From assembly GCF_014384985.1 (NCBI RefSeq), contig NZ_JACRSX010000001.1:1-64000 (forward strand): 64,000 nucleotides of DNA, written 5' to 3'. Under the pieces are notes generated by a model, which saw only the letters and a list, made by a program, of their open reading frames with translations, ran no database searches and was not told where the DNA came from. A program made the translations under genes and the position numbers. How positions within the stretch are numbered: the first letter of the stretch is position 1; each line of letters begins with the position of its first letter. This document shows, piece by piece, positions 51,742-59,719 of this stretch. This DNA is from Jutongia huaianensis (GTDB taxonomy: Bacteria > Bacillota > Clostridia > Lachnospirales > Lachnospiraceae).

Positions 51742-51818
51742 TACTATCCAATATATATTTTGCGTCTTTCATTTACATATTCTATCACACTCTTGGTTTC
51801 GGATTCTTTCCATTTTTT

Positions 51819-52013
51819 TCACTTTTTCTTTCGGATATGTACTTCCGGAATTGCCACGCTGTCATAAACTACCTCCGGTTTCTGATCCGTTTCCTTTTGT
51901 TCTTGACCCACCGGCTCCTCTGCCTCGTGGGTATGAATTTCCGGAATTGCCAGATTTTCATAAGTCAGATCATAATTTTTCTTTCCATCCGTATTTTTCT
52001 TTTTTCCAAACAT
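51819..52013 (-). CDS. small acidic protein with an internal repeat
   Basis: 64 residues with GGAGG before the ATG. Starts MFGKKKNTDGKKNYDLTYEN. The segment YENLAIPEIH recurs as YDSVAIPEVH near the C-terminus, giving two copies of Y-(D/E)-x-(L/V)-AIPE-(I/V)-H. The region between is Glu/Gln-rich, and the end is basic. I do not recognise the family. It follows gltS by 34 bases and precedes the type VII-like locus promoter. Confidence 0.6.
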   Translation of the reverse strand: MFGKKKNTDGKKNYDLTYENLAIPEIHTHEAEEPVGQEQKETDQKPEVVYDSVAIPEVHIRKKK

Positions 52014-52047
52014 TTTCTCATTCCTCCATTAAATGACCCTTATATCA

Positions 52048-53235
52048 TTATATAAAATTAATAAAAAATGTAATTACGAGACTGTTTATAAAATCCGCAA
52101 ATAAACTTCCCACCAACGGAATCAGCAGATAGGCTTTCACGGATGTGGTATACTTCTCACAGATTGCCTGCATGTTTGCCATAGCATTTGGTGTGGCTCC
52201 CATACCAAAACCGCATGTTCCTGCCACCAGCACAGCCGCATCATAATCCCTGCCCATAATATTAAACTCGATGAAATAAGTAAACAGGGCAATCAGCAGC
52301 ACCTGAACTGCAAGCAGAATAAACAATGGAAGTGCCAGATCTGCAAGCTGCCATAGCTTCAAGGTAATCATCGCAATACCAAGGAACAGGGAAAGGGAAA
52401 TACCACCCAGATCATTGATCTCTCCCATATGGATCGTAAATTTGCCGGTATACTCACCAATATTGCGGAACAGTGCTGCAGCGATCATGGCTCCGATATA
52501 AATCGGGAAGGTCATTCCTGTCTTCGTCAGAAAATACGAAAAGATCGTTCCCAGACCAATGGCAAGGATCAGCTGAAACACTGCCGCCGGATACATATTG
52601 GTATGACGCTCATGCTTTTCCTCCTCCTCCACCAGAAGGCTGTCATCCTCCGGAATTGCTGTTTCCAGAAGATTTTTCTTTTCAATCAGACGTTTTCCCA
52701 GTGGTCCACCGATCAGACTTCCACAGATCAGACCGAATGTTGCGGCCGCTGTACAGATTGTCGTTGCCCCGTCAATATTAAAATCCTCCAGAACAGGACC
52801 AAAGGCTCCTGCCGTGCCATGACCTCCCACCATCGGGATCGATCCGGTACACATACCGATCAGAGGGCTAAGCCCCAGCACCTTTGACATTCCTACGGCT
52901 ACCAGATTCTGTGATATGATCAGAAGGATCACAAGCCCCAGAAATACTACCAGAGATTTACCACCGCTTTTCAGAACTTTCAGGTTTGCCTGAAATCCCA
53001 CAGAGGTAAAAAAGAATACCATACAAACCTCTCGGAGAATATCATCAAAGGAAAACTCCGCAATCCCTGTCACATAACAGATACATGTAAAAATCGCAAA
53101 TAAGAGACCTCCTACCACAGGAGCCGGAATACAAAACTGCTCCAGAAAATGAATCTTACTTTTTAAATATGCTCCCAGCATCAGAACAAGTACAGCTGCT
53201 GCCAATGTCTGATACATGTCTAACTGAATCTTCAT
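52048..53235 (-). CDS. gltS: GltS-type sodium/glutamate symporter family protein
   Basis: 395 residues from the ATG at 53233-53235. Ten or more membrane spans in two inverted halves. Signature segments are IPAPVVGGLLFAI, GMCTGSIPMVGGHGTAGAFG and, in the second half, AGTCGFGMGATPNAMANMQA. These are the GltS substrate and sodium-binding hairpins. A cytoplasmic acidic loop (EDDSLLVEEEEKHER) joins the halves. It is a secondary importer. Unlike ordinary GltS it lies right after a TAXI binding-protein gene, 120 bases away, which suggests a binding-protein-assisted version. Confidence 0.92.
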   Translation of the reverse strand: MKIQLDMYQTLAAAVLVLMLGAYLKSKIHFLEQFCIPAPVVGGLLFAIFTCICYVTGIAEFSFDDILREVCMVFFFTSVGFQANLKVLKSGGKSLVVFLGLVILLIISQNLVAVGMSKVLGLSPLIGMCTGSIPMVGGHGTAGAFGPVLEDFNIDGATTICTAAATFGLICGSLIGGPLGKRLIEKKNLLETAIPEDDSLLVEEEEKHERHTNMYPAAVFQLILAIGLGTIFSYFLTKTGMTFPIYIGAMIAAALFRNIGEYTGKFTIHMGEINDLGGISLSLFLGIAMITLKLWQLADLALPLFILLAVQVLLIALFTYFIEFNIMGRDYDAAVLVAGTCGFGMGATPNAMANMQAICEKYTTSVKAYLLIPLVGSLFADFINSLVITFFINFI

Positions 53236-53355
53236 ATAAATAACCAAACCTTTCCAAACGTCTGCGCAGTCTGAGCTTTACGCCAAAACTGCAAAGCGGT
53301 CTTTCTCCGCCTTTTTGTTTTCAGCCATCCTGCTTTTGGTGCAGGTGTACGGCCT

Positions 53356-54315
53356 TTATGATTCCACTTCGGGCAGCTCCACACCTTCCAGTTTGTAATA
53401 TGTCTCTGCTCCCGGATGAAACGGAATTGTTATCCCCTTCACTGCCTCCTGTGGTGTCAACTGCAAATTAATAGATATAGAATACTGTATATCCTTAATA
53501 TGCTTAAACAATGATGCCGTCAGCTTCTGCACTGTTTTTTCCGACAGGGTGCTGCTGGCAAGAAGCACCGACTGGACACTAATGGTCTGAATATCCTCCG
53601 TCTGTCCGGAATATGTGCCTGCCGGAATTACATAGTCATCATAAAAGGAATATGCCTTTTTCAGCTTCTGACGACAGCTTTCCGGAATTTCCAAAAGCCG
53701 GATATCACATTCCTTTGTTAATTCTTCTATCACTGTAGTGCAAATACCGGCGGTACAGAAAAAGGCATCAATCTTCTTTTCCGCCAATTGATCTGCTGCA
53801 TCTGTATAATCAAGATTTTTCGTATTTACCAGATTGTCCGGTAAACCGCACATTTCCAGAATCTGTGTGGCATTCCGCTCTGTGCCGGATTCCTCCTCAC
53901 CGACACTGACATTTTTTCCCTCCAGATCATCTAACGAGGTAATGTCGGAATCTTTCCTGACGACGATCTGACATGCCTCCGGATAAAGACTTGCCACCGC
54001 TTTGTAACCACGGTATTTTCCGGAATGAAAGCTCCCCTTTCCGTAATAGGCATCCTCGATCAGATCCGCCTGGGCAATGCCAAGCTCAATATAATTGTCG
54101 GAAAGCAGACGCAGATTCGCTGCAGACCCTGCGGTACTTTTGACCTTCCAGTTAATTCCCGTTTCATCCTTTGACGCAAGCTCAGTAAAGGCGTTTGCAA
54201 AAGGATAATACATACCTCCCACACCTGCCGCACCAAAACGGATCGTTTCCTGTCTGCTGCAGCCTGTGGTCATAAGCAGACACAGACACGTCAGAATGGA
54301 TATTACTTTTTTCAT
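53356..54315 (-). CDS. TAXI-family substrate-binding lipoprotein
   Basis: 319 residues. Lipoprotein signal LCLLMTTGCS with lipobox Cys. TAXI features are RFGAAGVGGMYYPFANAFTE near the N-terminus, TAGSAANLRLLSDNYIELGIAQADLIEDAY, and GTERNATQILEMCGL. TAXI proteins normally deliver acids such as glutamate or 2-oxoglutarate to TRAP membrane parts (DctQ/DctM type). No such parts are in the window, and the next gene is gltS. It may therefore hand substrate to GltS. It lies 25 bases after the CmpB-type gene. Confidence 0.9.
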   Translation of the reverse strand: MKKVISILTCLCLLMTTGCSRQETIRFGAAGVGGMYYPFANAFTELASKDETGINWKVKSTAGSAANLRLLSDNYIELGIAQADLIEDAYYGKGSFHSGKYRGYKAVASLYPEACQIVVRKDSDITSLDDLEGKNVSVGEEESGTERNATQILEMCGLPDNLVNTKNLDYTDAADQLAEKKIDAFFCTAGICTTVIEELTKECDIRLLEIPESCRQKLKKAYSFYDDYVIPAGTYSGQTEDIQTISVQSVLLASSTLSEKTVQKLTASLFKHIKDIQYSISINLQLTPQEAVKGITIPFHPGAETYYKLEGVELPEVES

Positions 54316-54340
54316 TTATGTGATAACTCCTCTCTTTGAT

Positions 54341-55654
54341 TTACTTTGGTTCTACCGCATTGGGATAGATCTTCATCAGCTTTGCGTCGTCATAATGGGT
54401 ATCGGACCATTGCTGCCATGATGCTTCTGCCTTGATTCCCCGGCTTCTCTCATCATACCGGATCAGTGCCATGCAGGACACGGCAATATTACAGCTCATA
54501 AATACCACCATCAGCCACACCAAAAGCTTTCCTGCCTGCACCGGGATCATCTCAATCGCCTTTTCTACCTTTGGCAGAAATGCCTTAAACCAGACCACTG
54601 CCGCAATACCCCAGAAAAAGCAGTACAACAGATTGATCCTGCCTCCCAGATTAAACGGAATCCTGCTGTAGTCCCAGAAGACCTTTCCAAAAACCAGTTC
54701 AGTAAACACGCTGCAGAGATATTCGTAAGCACCTCCCAGAAATGTTCCCACCAGAAACAAAAAACGGTCGCTGCGATTCCGGTACTGGTAAAGCATCCAC
54801 GACACCAGAGCGATCGCCAGCCCCCAGACAATACTGAATGGTCCCCAGACCACACTGCTGCGGCTCATCCAGACACCGGCCCGCACCCGGCAAAAGATCG
54901 TCTCAGTGATATCTCCCAGAAATGCACCGATCATAAACAGGCTGACCACCTTATAAAAGCCACAGCCGGCCGCAAAACGTACTTGTGAAGCCTGTCCCAC
55001 GCTCTCCGGAGTCTTTGCCGCTTTTTTTGCTTTAGGATATGCCTTATGGATACGCCGTTCCACAAAACCGGCAATGGAAGCACTAAGTCTGGCACCTACC
55101 TTGTCCAGACTCTGCTCTGCCGCCTCCCACCTCTCCGGGTAACGGCTTTTTCCGGTCAACAATAGAAAGGATCCCATAACATCCACAAACAGGACTCCCG
55201 CAAGGGCTAACAGCACAATCTTCATCAATAAGCCCGGAAGCAGAGAGATCAGGGTCAGAAGCAGGTAGTTGCCCCAGTGGACTGCCACATATCCCATAGC
55301 TCCCCAGACCAGAGATGCCGTCAGACAAATGTAACCGTCCAGATTCCATCTCCTGCCTGAATAATCCCACCAGCGTTCTCCAAACGCCTTCTCGATCAAA
55401 TGACCGCTGATCCACTCTGCAATCGTAGCATAGATCACAGCAAAAGCAAACAGCCAGAAACCGGTCAACTCCTGCAGACCGATGGCCATACATATCACCG
55501 TCAATCCATAAATAACACAAAAAGGTCCGTTTACGAGACCACGGTTGGCAAATTTCCGCTGCTTTAATGTTGCGATCACTGTTTCCAGTACCCATCCCCC
55601 AAAGGAATAGATAAAAAACAGCCACAATAATTCATATCCGGTAAAATGATGCAT
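54341..55654 (-). CDS. CmpB-type putative ABC transporter permease, internally duplicated
   Basis: 437 residues with about twelve membrane segments. The PF06541-like block occurs twice: FIYSFGGWVLETVIATLKQR then GLVNGPFCVIYGL in the first half, and LGDITETIFCRVRAGVWMSR then SVVWGPFSIVWGL in the second. A basic loop (RRIHKAYPKAKKAAKT) lies between. The family is widespread in Firmicutes, and its transport role is not proven. A single-copy version is more usual, so this is a duplicated form. It leads the small unit with the TAXI and GltS genes. Confidence 0.8.
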   Translation of the reverse strand: MHHFTGYELLWLFFIYSFGGWVLETVIATLKQRKFANRGLVNGPFCVIYGLTVICMAIGLQELTGFWLFAFAVIYATIAEWISGHLIEKAFGERWWDYSGRRWNLDGYICLTASLVWGAMGYVAVHWGNYLLLTLISLLPGLLMKIVLLALAGVLFVDVMGSFLLLTGKSRYPERWEAAEQSLDKVGARLSASIAGFVERRIHKAYPKAKKAAKTPESVGQASQVRFAAGCGFYKVVSLFMIGAFLGDITETIFCRVRAGVWMSRSSVVWGPFSIVWGLAIALVSWMLYQYRNRSDRFLFLVGTFLGGAYEYLCSVFTELVFGKVFWDYSRIPFNLGGRINLLYCFFWGIAAVVWFKAFLPKVEKAIEMIPVQAGKLLVWLMVVFMSCNIAVSCMALIRYDERSRGIKAEASWQQWSDTHYDDAKLMKIYPNAVEPK

Positions 55655-55774
55655 AACTTTCTCCTTTTGGCAATATTAAATGTTATTGTATCATTTTTTC
55701 CCCGATAACGCAAAAAGACAGCAGAATACAGCCCCTGTCCTCATTGGTCTCAAAGGCAAAATCATAATTTTAGA

Positions 55775-55815
55775 CAAAAAAAATATGCGAAGCAGTTTAT
55801 AACCGTTTCGCATAT
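55775..55815 (-). terminator. strong terminator after pstC
   Basis: Arms ATATGCGAA (55783-55791) and TTCGCATAT (55807-55815), with further pairing inside the loop, followed on the minus strand by eight T residues. It lies about 58 bases after the pstC stop and would end the pstS-pstC transcript before the unrelated genes downstream. Confidence 0.88.
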
Positions 55816-55872
55816 CTTCGTTATGAAAGTTTCAAGATTATTATGTTGTTAGGTGTTTATATAAAGCAAACT

Positions 55873-56769
55873 TTATGCATGGGCTTCTCTTTTCTTGAGA
55901 AGGGAAAATAAAAGGTTGATGATCAGGATAAAGACAAAGAGTACCACACCGGTTGCGATCAACGCTTCCCGGTGAAGATCTGTGGCATAACCCATATCAA
56001 TTACGATATTGGCAGTCATGGTACGAACTCCGTCAAAGATGGAACCCGGCACTCTCGGCTGATTACCTGCTACCATGATCACTGCCATAGTCTCGCCAAT
56101 GGCACGGCCAACACCAAGGATCACTGCTGCCATAATACCGGACTTTGCTGCCGGAACCACTGTCATGAATACGCTTCGCTCATGGGTTGCCCCCAGTGCC
56201 AGTGCTCCCTGATAATAAGAATCCGGTACCGCACGGATTGCCGACTCCGATACATTGATAATGGTTGGCAGGATCATCATACCCAGCAGCACTGACGCCG
56301 TCAGAATACTCTGTCCTGTGGTTGTCATTCCATACTGCATCAGGATTGGCCGGAAAGTGTTACGGACAAATGGAACCAGTACCATCAAGCCAAAGAAACC
56401 ATATACTACAGACGGAATACCTGCCAGCAGCTCCACTCCCGGTTTCAATATCTTATACAGCCTTTTGGGACAAAACTTTGCCATAAAGACTGCCATCAGC
56501 AGTCCGATCGGCACTCCCACAATGATTGCTCCCGCTGTAACATAGATACTTCCTATGATCGTAGACATGATTCCAAACAACTGGCTTCCCGGTTTCCATT
56601 CGGTTCCCAGAAGGAATTCCTTCAAACCAATCTTGGCGATTCCCGGTACACCATTTGTAAACAGGAATACACAGATCAGGGCAACCGACAGAATGGAAAT
56701 GCATGCACTGACCAGAAAGACAATCTCCATCGCCTTCTCTTTGATATTACTTACCTTTACTTTTTTCAT
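55873..56769 (-). CDS. pstC: phosphate ABC transporter permease PstC
   Basis: 298 residues from the ATG at 56767-56769 (AAAGGATATG upstream). Six membrane spans. Family blocks are PGIAKIGLKEFLLGTEWKPG, ELLAGIPSVVYGFFGLMVLV and the coupling-helix SYYQGALALGATHERSVFMT. It forms the channel with PstA. It follows pstS by 131 bases but is separated from pstA by about 23 kb and by a terminator. Confidence 0.96.
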   Translation of the reverse strand: MKKVKVSNIKEKAMEIVFLVSACISILSVALICVFLFTNGVPGIAKIGLKEFLLGTEWKPGSQLFGIMSTIIGSIYVTAGAIIVGVPIGLLMAVFMAKFCPKRLYKILKPGVELLAGIPSVVYGFFGLMVLVPFVRNTFRPILMQYGMTTTGQSILTASVLLGMMILPTIINVSESAIRAVPDSYYQGALALGATHERSVFMTVVPAAKSGIMAAVILGVGRAIGETMAVIMVAGNQPRVPGSIFDGVRTMTANIVIDMGYATDLHREALIATGVVLFVFILIINLLFSLLKKREAHA

Positions 56770-56900
56770 TTTGCCATATCCTTTCACACAGCCTTATTTC
56801 TATTGAAACAACTGGTACAACCCACGGTTTCTGCTTTTTTTCCGTTCCTGCCGTACCAGCTGCTCTGTATTACAGATTATGTTTTATCAATGTTCCGACC

Positions 56901-57809
56901 TTACTCTGTCACATCATTCCAATCTGTCACCTCACCGGTAAAGATCTTCTTTACCATATCGGTTGAGATATCAGTACGGTCATTCTGTGTATTAACGATC
57001 ACGGCGATTCCATCCAGTGCGATTGCCTGAGAGGTCAGTCCTTTATCCTTCTCGCTGTCTTCCAGCTCTCTGGATGCCATTCCGATATCACATGTTCCGT
57101 CTGCGGCTGCTGTCATACCCGTTGTAGAATCACTTTCCTGAATCTCGATCTCCGCCTTTGTATTGACTTTTTTGTATGCCTCAGCCAGCTTCTCCATTAC
57201 AGGTGTTACAGAAGAGGAACCTGCTACTACAAGCTTTCCGGACTCTCCGGCCGTCTTAAATGCCTTTGCATTATCTACAGATGCGATATATCCGTTGTCC
57301 TCCACAACCTTCTGACCATCCTTGCTCATAATATAGTCAATAAAGTCCTGAGCCAGCTTTCCGGGCGTTCCCTTTGTGGCAATGTTAAAAGGACGGGAAA
57401 GACTGTACTTTCCATCCTTGATATTGGCTGCTGTCGGCTCTACGCCCTCTACATTCAGTGCCTTTACCGTATCATTCAGTGAACCGGTAGAAGAATATCC
57501 GATTGCATACTCATCGCCGGAAACGGTTGTCATCATAATCTCTGTACTATTAGAAATAATTGCATTGGATGTGGTGTTATCAACCTTATTGCCATCGGCA
57601 TCCTTCTCTTCTACACCTGTAAGCTCTACAAAAGCACCTCTTGTACCGGAGCCATCCTCACGGGATACGACACTGATCGGCTGGCTTGCGCTTCCGCCGG
57701 AAAAAGATCCTGTATCGGAGCCTGCATTTCCATTGCTGCCACAGCCTGTCATCAATGCTGCTGCACACATTACACTCATTGCCACTGCCAATAATTTACT
57801 CTTTCTCAT
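56901..57809 (-). CDS. pstS: phosphate-binding lipoprotein PstS (clostridial, permuted order)
   Basis: 302 residues from the ATG at 57807-57809 (GAGG upstream). Lipoprotein signal AVAMSVMCAAALMTGCGS. The mature chain begins with the phosphate-site block ISVVSREDGSGTRGAFVELT. It ends with the block usually found early in E. coli PstS (GIAVIVNTQNDRTD, KKIFTGEVTDWNDV), so the order of halves is permuted as in many clostridia. The middle has VVAGSSSVTPVMEKLAEAYK. It captures phosphate outside the membrane for PstCAB. A Pho-type promoter and a leader hairpin precede it. Confidence 0.95.
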   Translation of the reverse strand: MRKSKLLAVAMSVMCAAALMTGCGSNGNAGSDTGSFSGGSASQPISVVSREDGSGTRGAFVELTGVEEKDADGNKVDNTTSNAIISNSTEIMMTTVSGDEYAIGYSSTGSLNDTVKALNVEGVEPTAANIKDGKYSLSRPFNIATKGTPGKLAQDFIDYIMSKDGQKVVEDNGYIASVDNAKAFKTAGESGKLVVAGSSSVTPVMEKLAEAYKKVNTKAEIEIQESDSTTGMTAAADGTCDIGMASRELEDSEKDKGLTSQAIALDGIAVIVNTQNDRTDISTDMVKKIFTGEVTDWNDVTE

Positions 57810-57952
57810 ATTCGTCCTCATTTCTGCACTGCATCTTTTCTTTTATAATATATTTATTGATCTCTTTTCTCTCAAAGCTTCACTCCCGGATCGTTTCCTG
57901 TCCAAAAGCCCGCTTTATTCTGCTTCATACCCGGCAGTGCACAAAATATAAA

Positions 57953-57974
57953 GCCACCGTCTTTCGACGATGAC
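57953..57974 (-). other. leader hairpin before pstS
   Basis: GTCATCGTC-GAAA-GACGGTGGC on the minus strand (9-bp arms with a G-T pair and a GAAA tetraloop), followed by TTTATATTTTG. It is the counterpart of the hairpin before pstA (32895-32917) and begins with the same GTCATCG. Confidence 0.65.
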
Positions 57975-58015
57975 TTAATGATAAAATGAGAACGTAAAAT
58001 CTACTATCGTATTTA

Positions 58016-58043
58016 CGTCAAGATTGTGTAAAACTTTTGTGAA
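58016..58043 (-). promoter_or_regulatory. Pho-type promoter of pstS (three 11-bp-spaced hexamers)
   Basis: TTCACA-N5-TTTACA-N5-TTGACG on the minus strand, then 17 bases and TTTTAC as a weak -10. The hexamers lie almost wholly inside the last codons of the upstream gene, whose stop is at 58018-58020. Order and spacing are identical to the pstA copy at 32959-32986. Confidence 0.78.
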
Positions 58044-58653
58044 TTAATTCTTCCATTTCCTGTACGGAAAGTGCTCTGGACTCCTCTCTGCTTTTATGTA
58101 TCACCTGATTGTAATACTGCTTTCTTTGCTGCTCTGTAGAAAATGCTTTCTTTACCTGCGGCCGGATCTGTCCCAGTCTTTCATTCAACTGACCAAAATA
58201 CTCCGGGATCTGTCCCTGCAGCTCCCGACGCAGCTCCTTGATCAGTGCCGGACTATTGCCTCCGCTGGAAAATCCGGCGACAATATCCTTCTGTTTTACC
58301 AGTGACGGAAAATAAAAACTGCATTTTTCCTTATCATCCACTACATTCACCAAAATTTTCTCCTGCCGGCAGTATTCGGAAATTTCCCGGTTACACTGTT
58401 CATCATCGGTGGCTGCGATCACAAAAAACTTCTGCTCCAAATCTGCTTTTTTATATTCACGGTACAGTAGTTTCATCTGTCCCGGATATTCTCCGGCAAG
58501 ATTACAGATTGATTCACATATTTCCAGGGAAACCACAGTTATATTCACACCAAAGGGAAGTAATTCACGAATCTTGCGAAATGCCACATCGCCTCCTCCG
58601 ACCACGAGACATTCCTTTCCTTCCAATTCAACAAAAAACGGAAAATAAGCCAT
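58018..58653 (-). CDS. precorrin-2 dehydrogenase / ferrochelatase-type protein (siroheme pathway)
   Basis: 211 residues. The N-terminal NAD-binding fold reads YFPFFVELEGKECLVVGGGDVAFRKIR, and the middle has FVIAATDDEQCNREISEYCR. DDKEKCSFYFPSLVKQKDIV and FSSGGNSPALIKELRREL follow, as in the CysG N-terminal/Met8/SirC family. It should oxidise precorrin-2 to sirohydrochlorin, a step in siroheme or cobalamin synthesis. No other tetrapyrrole gene is adjacent. Its last nine codons overlap the pstS Pho box. Confidence 0.9.
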   Translation of the reverse strand: MAYFPFFVELEGKECLVVGGGDVAFRKIRELLPFGVNITVVSLEICESICNLAGEYPGQMKLLYREYKKADLEQKFFVIAATDDEQCNREISEYCRQEKILVNVVDDKEKCSFYFPSLVKQKDIVAGFSSGGNSPALIKELRRELQGQIPEYFGQLNERLGQIRPQVKKAFSTEQQRKQYYNQVIHKSREESRALSVQEMEELIHKSFTQS

Positions 58654-58691
58654 ATAAGTATCCTCTGCCTTTCTTCATCCTTACGTTGCAA

Positions 58692-59621
58692 TTAACGCAG
58701 GCAGATATACACCACATAAGCAGCATACATGACAAGCATGGTAAAGCCCTCCCAGCGCACCAGCTTCTGCTTCGTCCATGCAAAACAGAGCACGATAATG
58801 CTCATTACCACCAGCACAATGATATCAATGATATTTTCCATCTGGAATACCATCGGATGAATGGCGGCTGCCACACCAAGTACAAATAATATATTAAAGA
58901 TATTGGAGCCAATGACATTACCAAGTGCCATATCAACCTCATGCTTTCTGGCAGCCACGACAGAGGTTGCAAGCTCCGGCAGACTTGTTCCAAAGGCCAC
59001 AATGGTCAGACCGATCAGATTCTGACTCATTCCAAAGGAAGTTGCAATCGCAGAAGCAGCATTTACTACAATCTGTCCGCCTGCTGCAATAGCAGCCGCT
59101 CCACCGACAATGTATACAATACACTGCCAGATTGGACGAATCTCATATTCATCCTCCGCTTCACTCTCATTTCTTGCTTTCTGAGCCGAGCGGATCATCC
59201 AGAACAAAAATCCCGCAAACATAACCAGCAGAATAAATCCATCAATATGTCCCAGCGTCATACCGAGCCAGCCAAGAACCATCAATACTACTGCCACGAT
59301 GACAGAAAACGGAAACTCTCCTGTCAAAGTTCCGTGGCTGACGGTCAATGGACAAAAAAGAGCGCAGACGCCACAAACCACCATCAGGTTAAAAATATTG
59401 GAGCCTACGGCATTTCCTACCGCAACACCGGTATTTCCTGCAATTGCCGCACTGATACTGACCGCGCACTCCGGCAGGCTGGTTCCCATTGCCACAATGG
59501 TCAACCCAATGATCAGAGACGGCACACGAAGGCGCTTTGCAATGCTGGAACTGCCCTCCACAAAAAAATCTGCTCCCTTCAGCAGTAAAACAAATCCTAC
59601 AACTAACAATAAATAATCCAT
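58692..59621 (-). CDS. calcium/sodium antiporter (YrbG family)
   Basis: 309 residues, ten membrane spans in two inverted halves. Alpha-repeat motifs occur twice: VAMGTSLPECAVSISAAIAG with VGNAVGSNIFNL, and VAFGTSLPELATSVVAARKH with LGNVIGSNIFNILFVLG. The acidic cytoplasmic loop (ARNESEAEDEYE) divides them. It exchanges cations across the membrane. The gene stands between spoIVB and the siroheme gene, where spo0A would be expected near spoIVB. Confidence 0.93.
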   Translation of the reverse strand: MDYLLLVVGFVLLLKGADFFVEGSSSIAKRLRVPSLIIGLTIVAMGTSLPECAVSISAAIAGNTGVAVGNAVGSNIFNLMVVCGVCALFCPLTVSHGTLTGEFPFSVIVAVVLMVLGWLGMTLGHIDGFILLVMFAGFLFWMIRSAQKARNESEAEDEYEIRPIWQCIVYIVGGAAAIAAGGQIVVNAASAIATSFGMSQNLIGLTIVAFGTSLPELATSVVAARKHEVDMALGNVIGSNIFNILFVLGVAAAIHPMVFQMENIIDIIVLVVMSIIVLCFAWTKQKLVRWEGFTMLVMYAAYVVYICLR

Positions 59622-59719
59622 TCTATTATCCTCTTTCTTTTAGCATATGAACAAATCTTATAGCACCAGCTCCCCTTTGTCAATGCACGGAATATAGAAA
59701 TCCGGATATGAATAAAACA

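Noticed and set aside
55083..55625. 180-codon second minus-strand frame inside the CmpB-type gene
   Set aside because: Out-of-frame shadow. The membrane-protein frame has the family motifs and a proper start.
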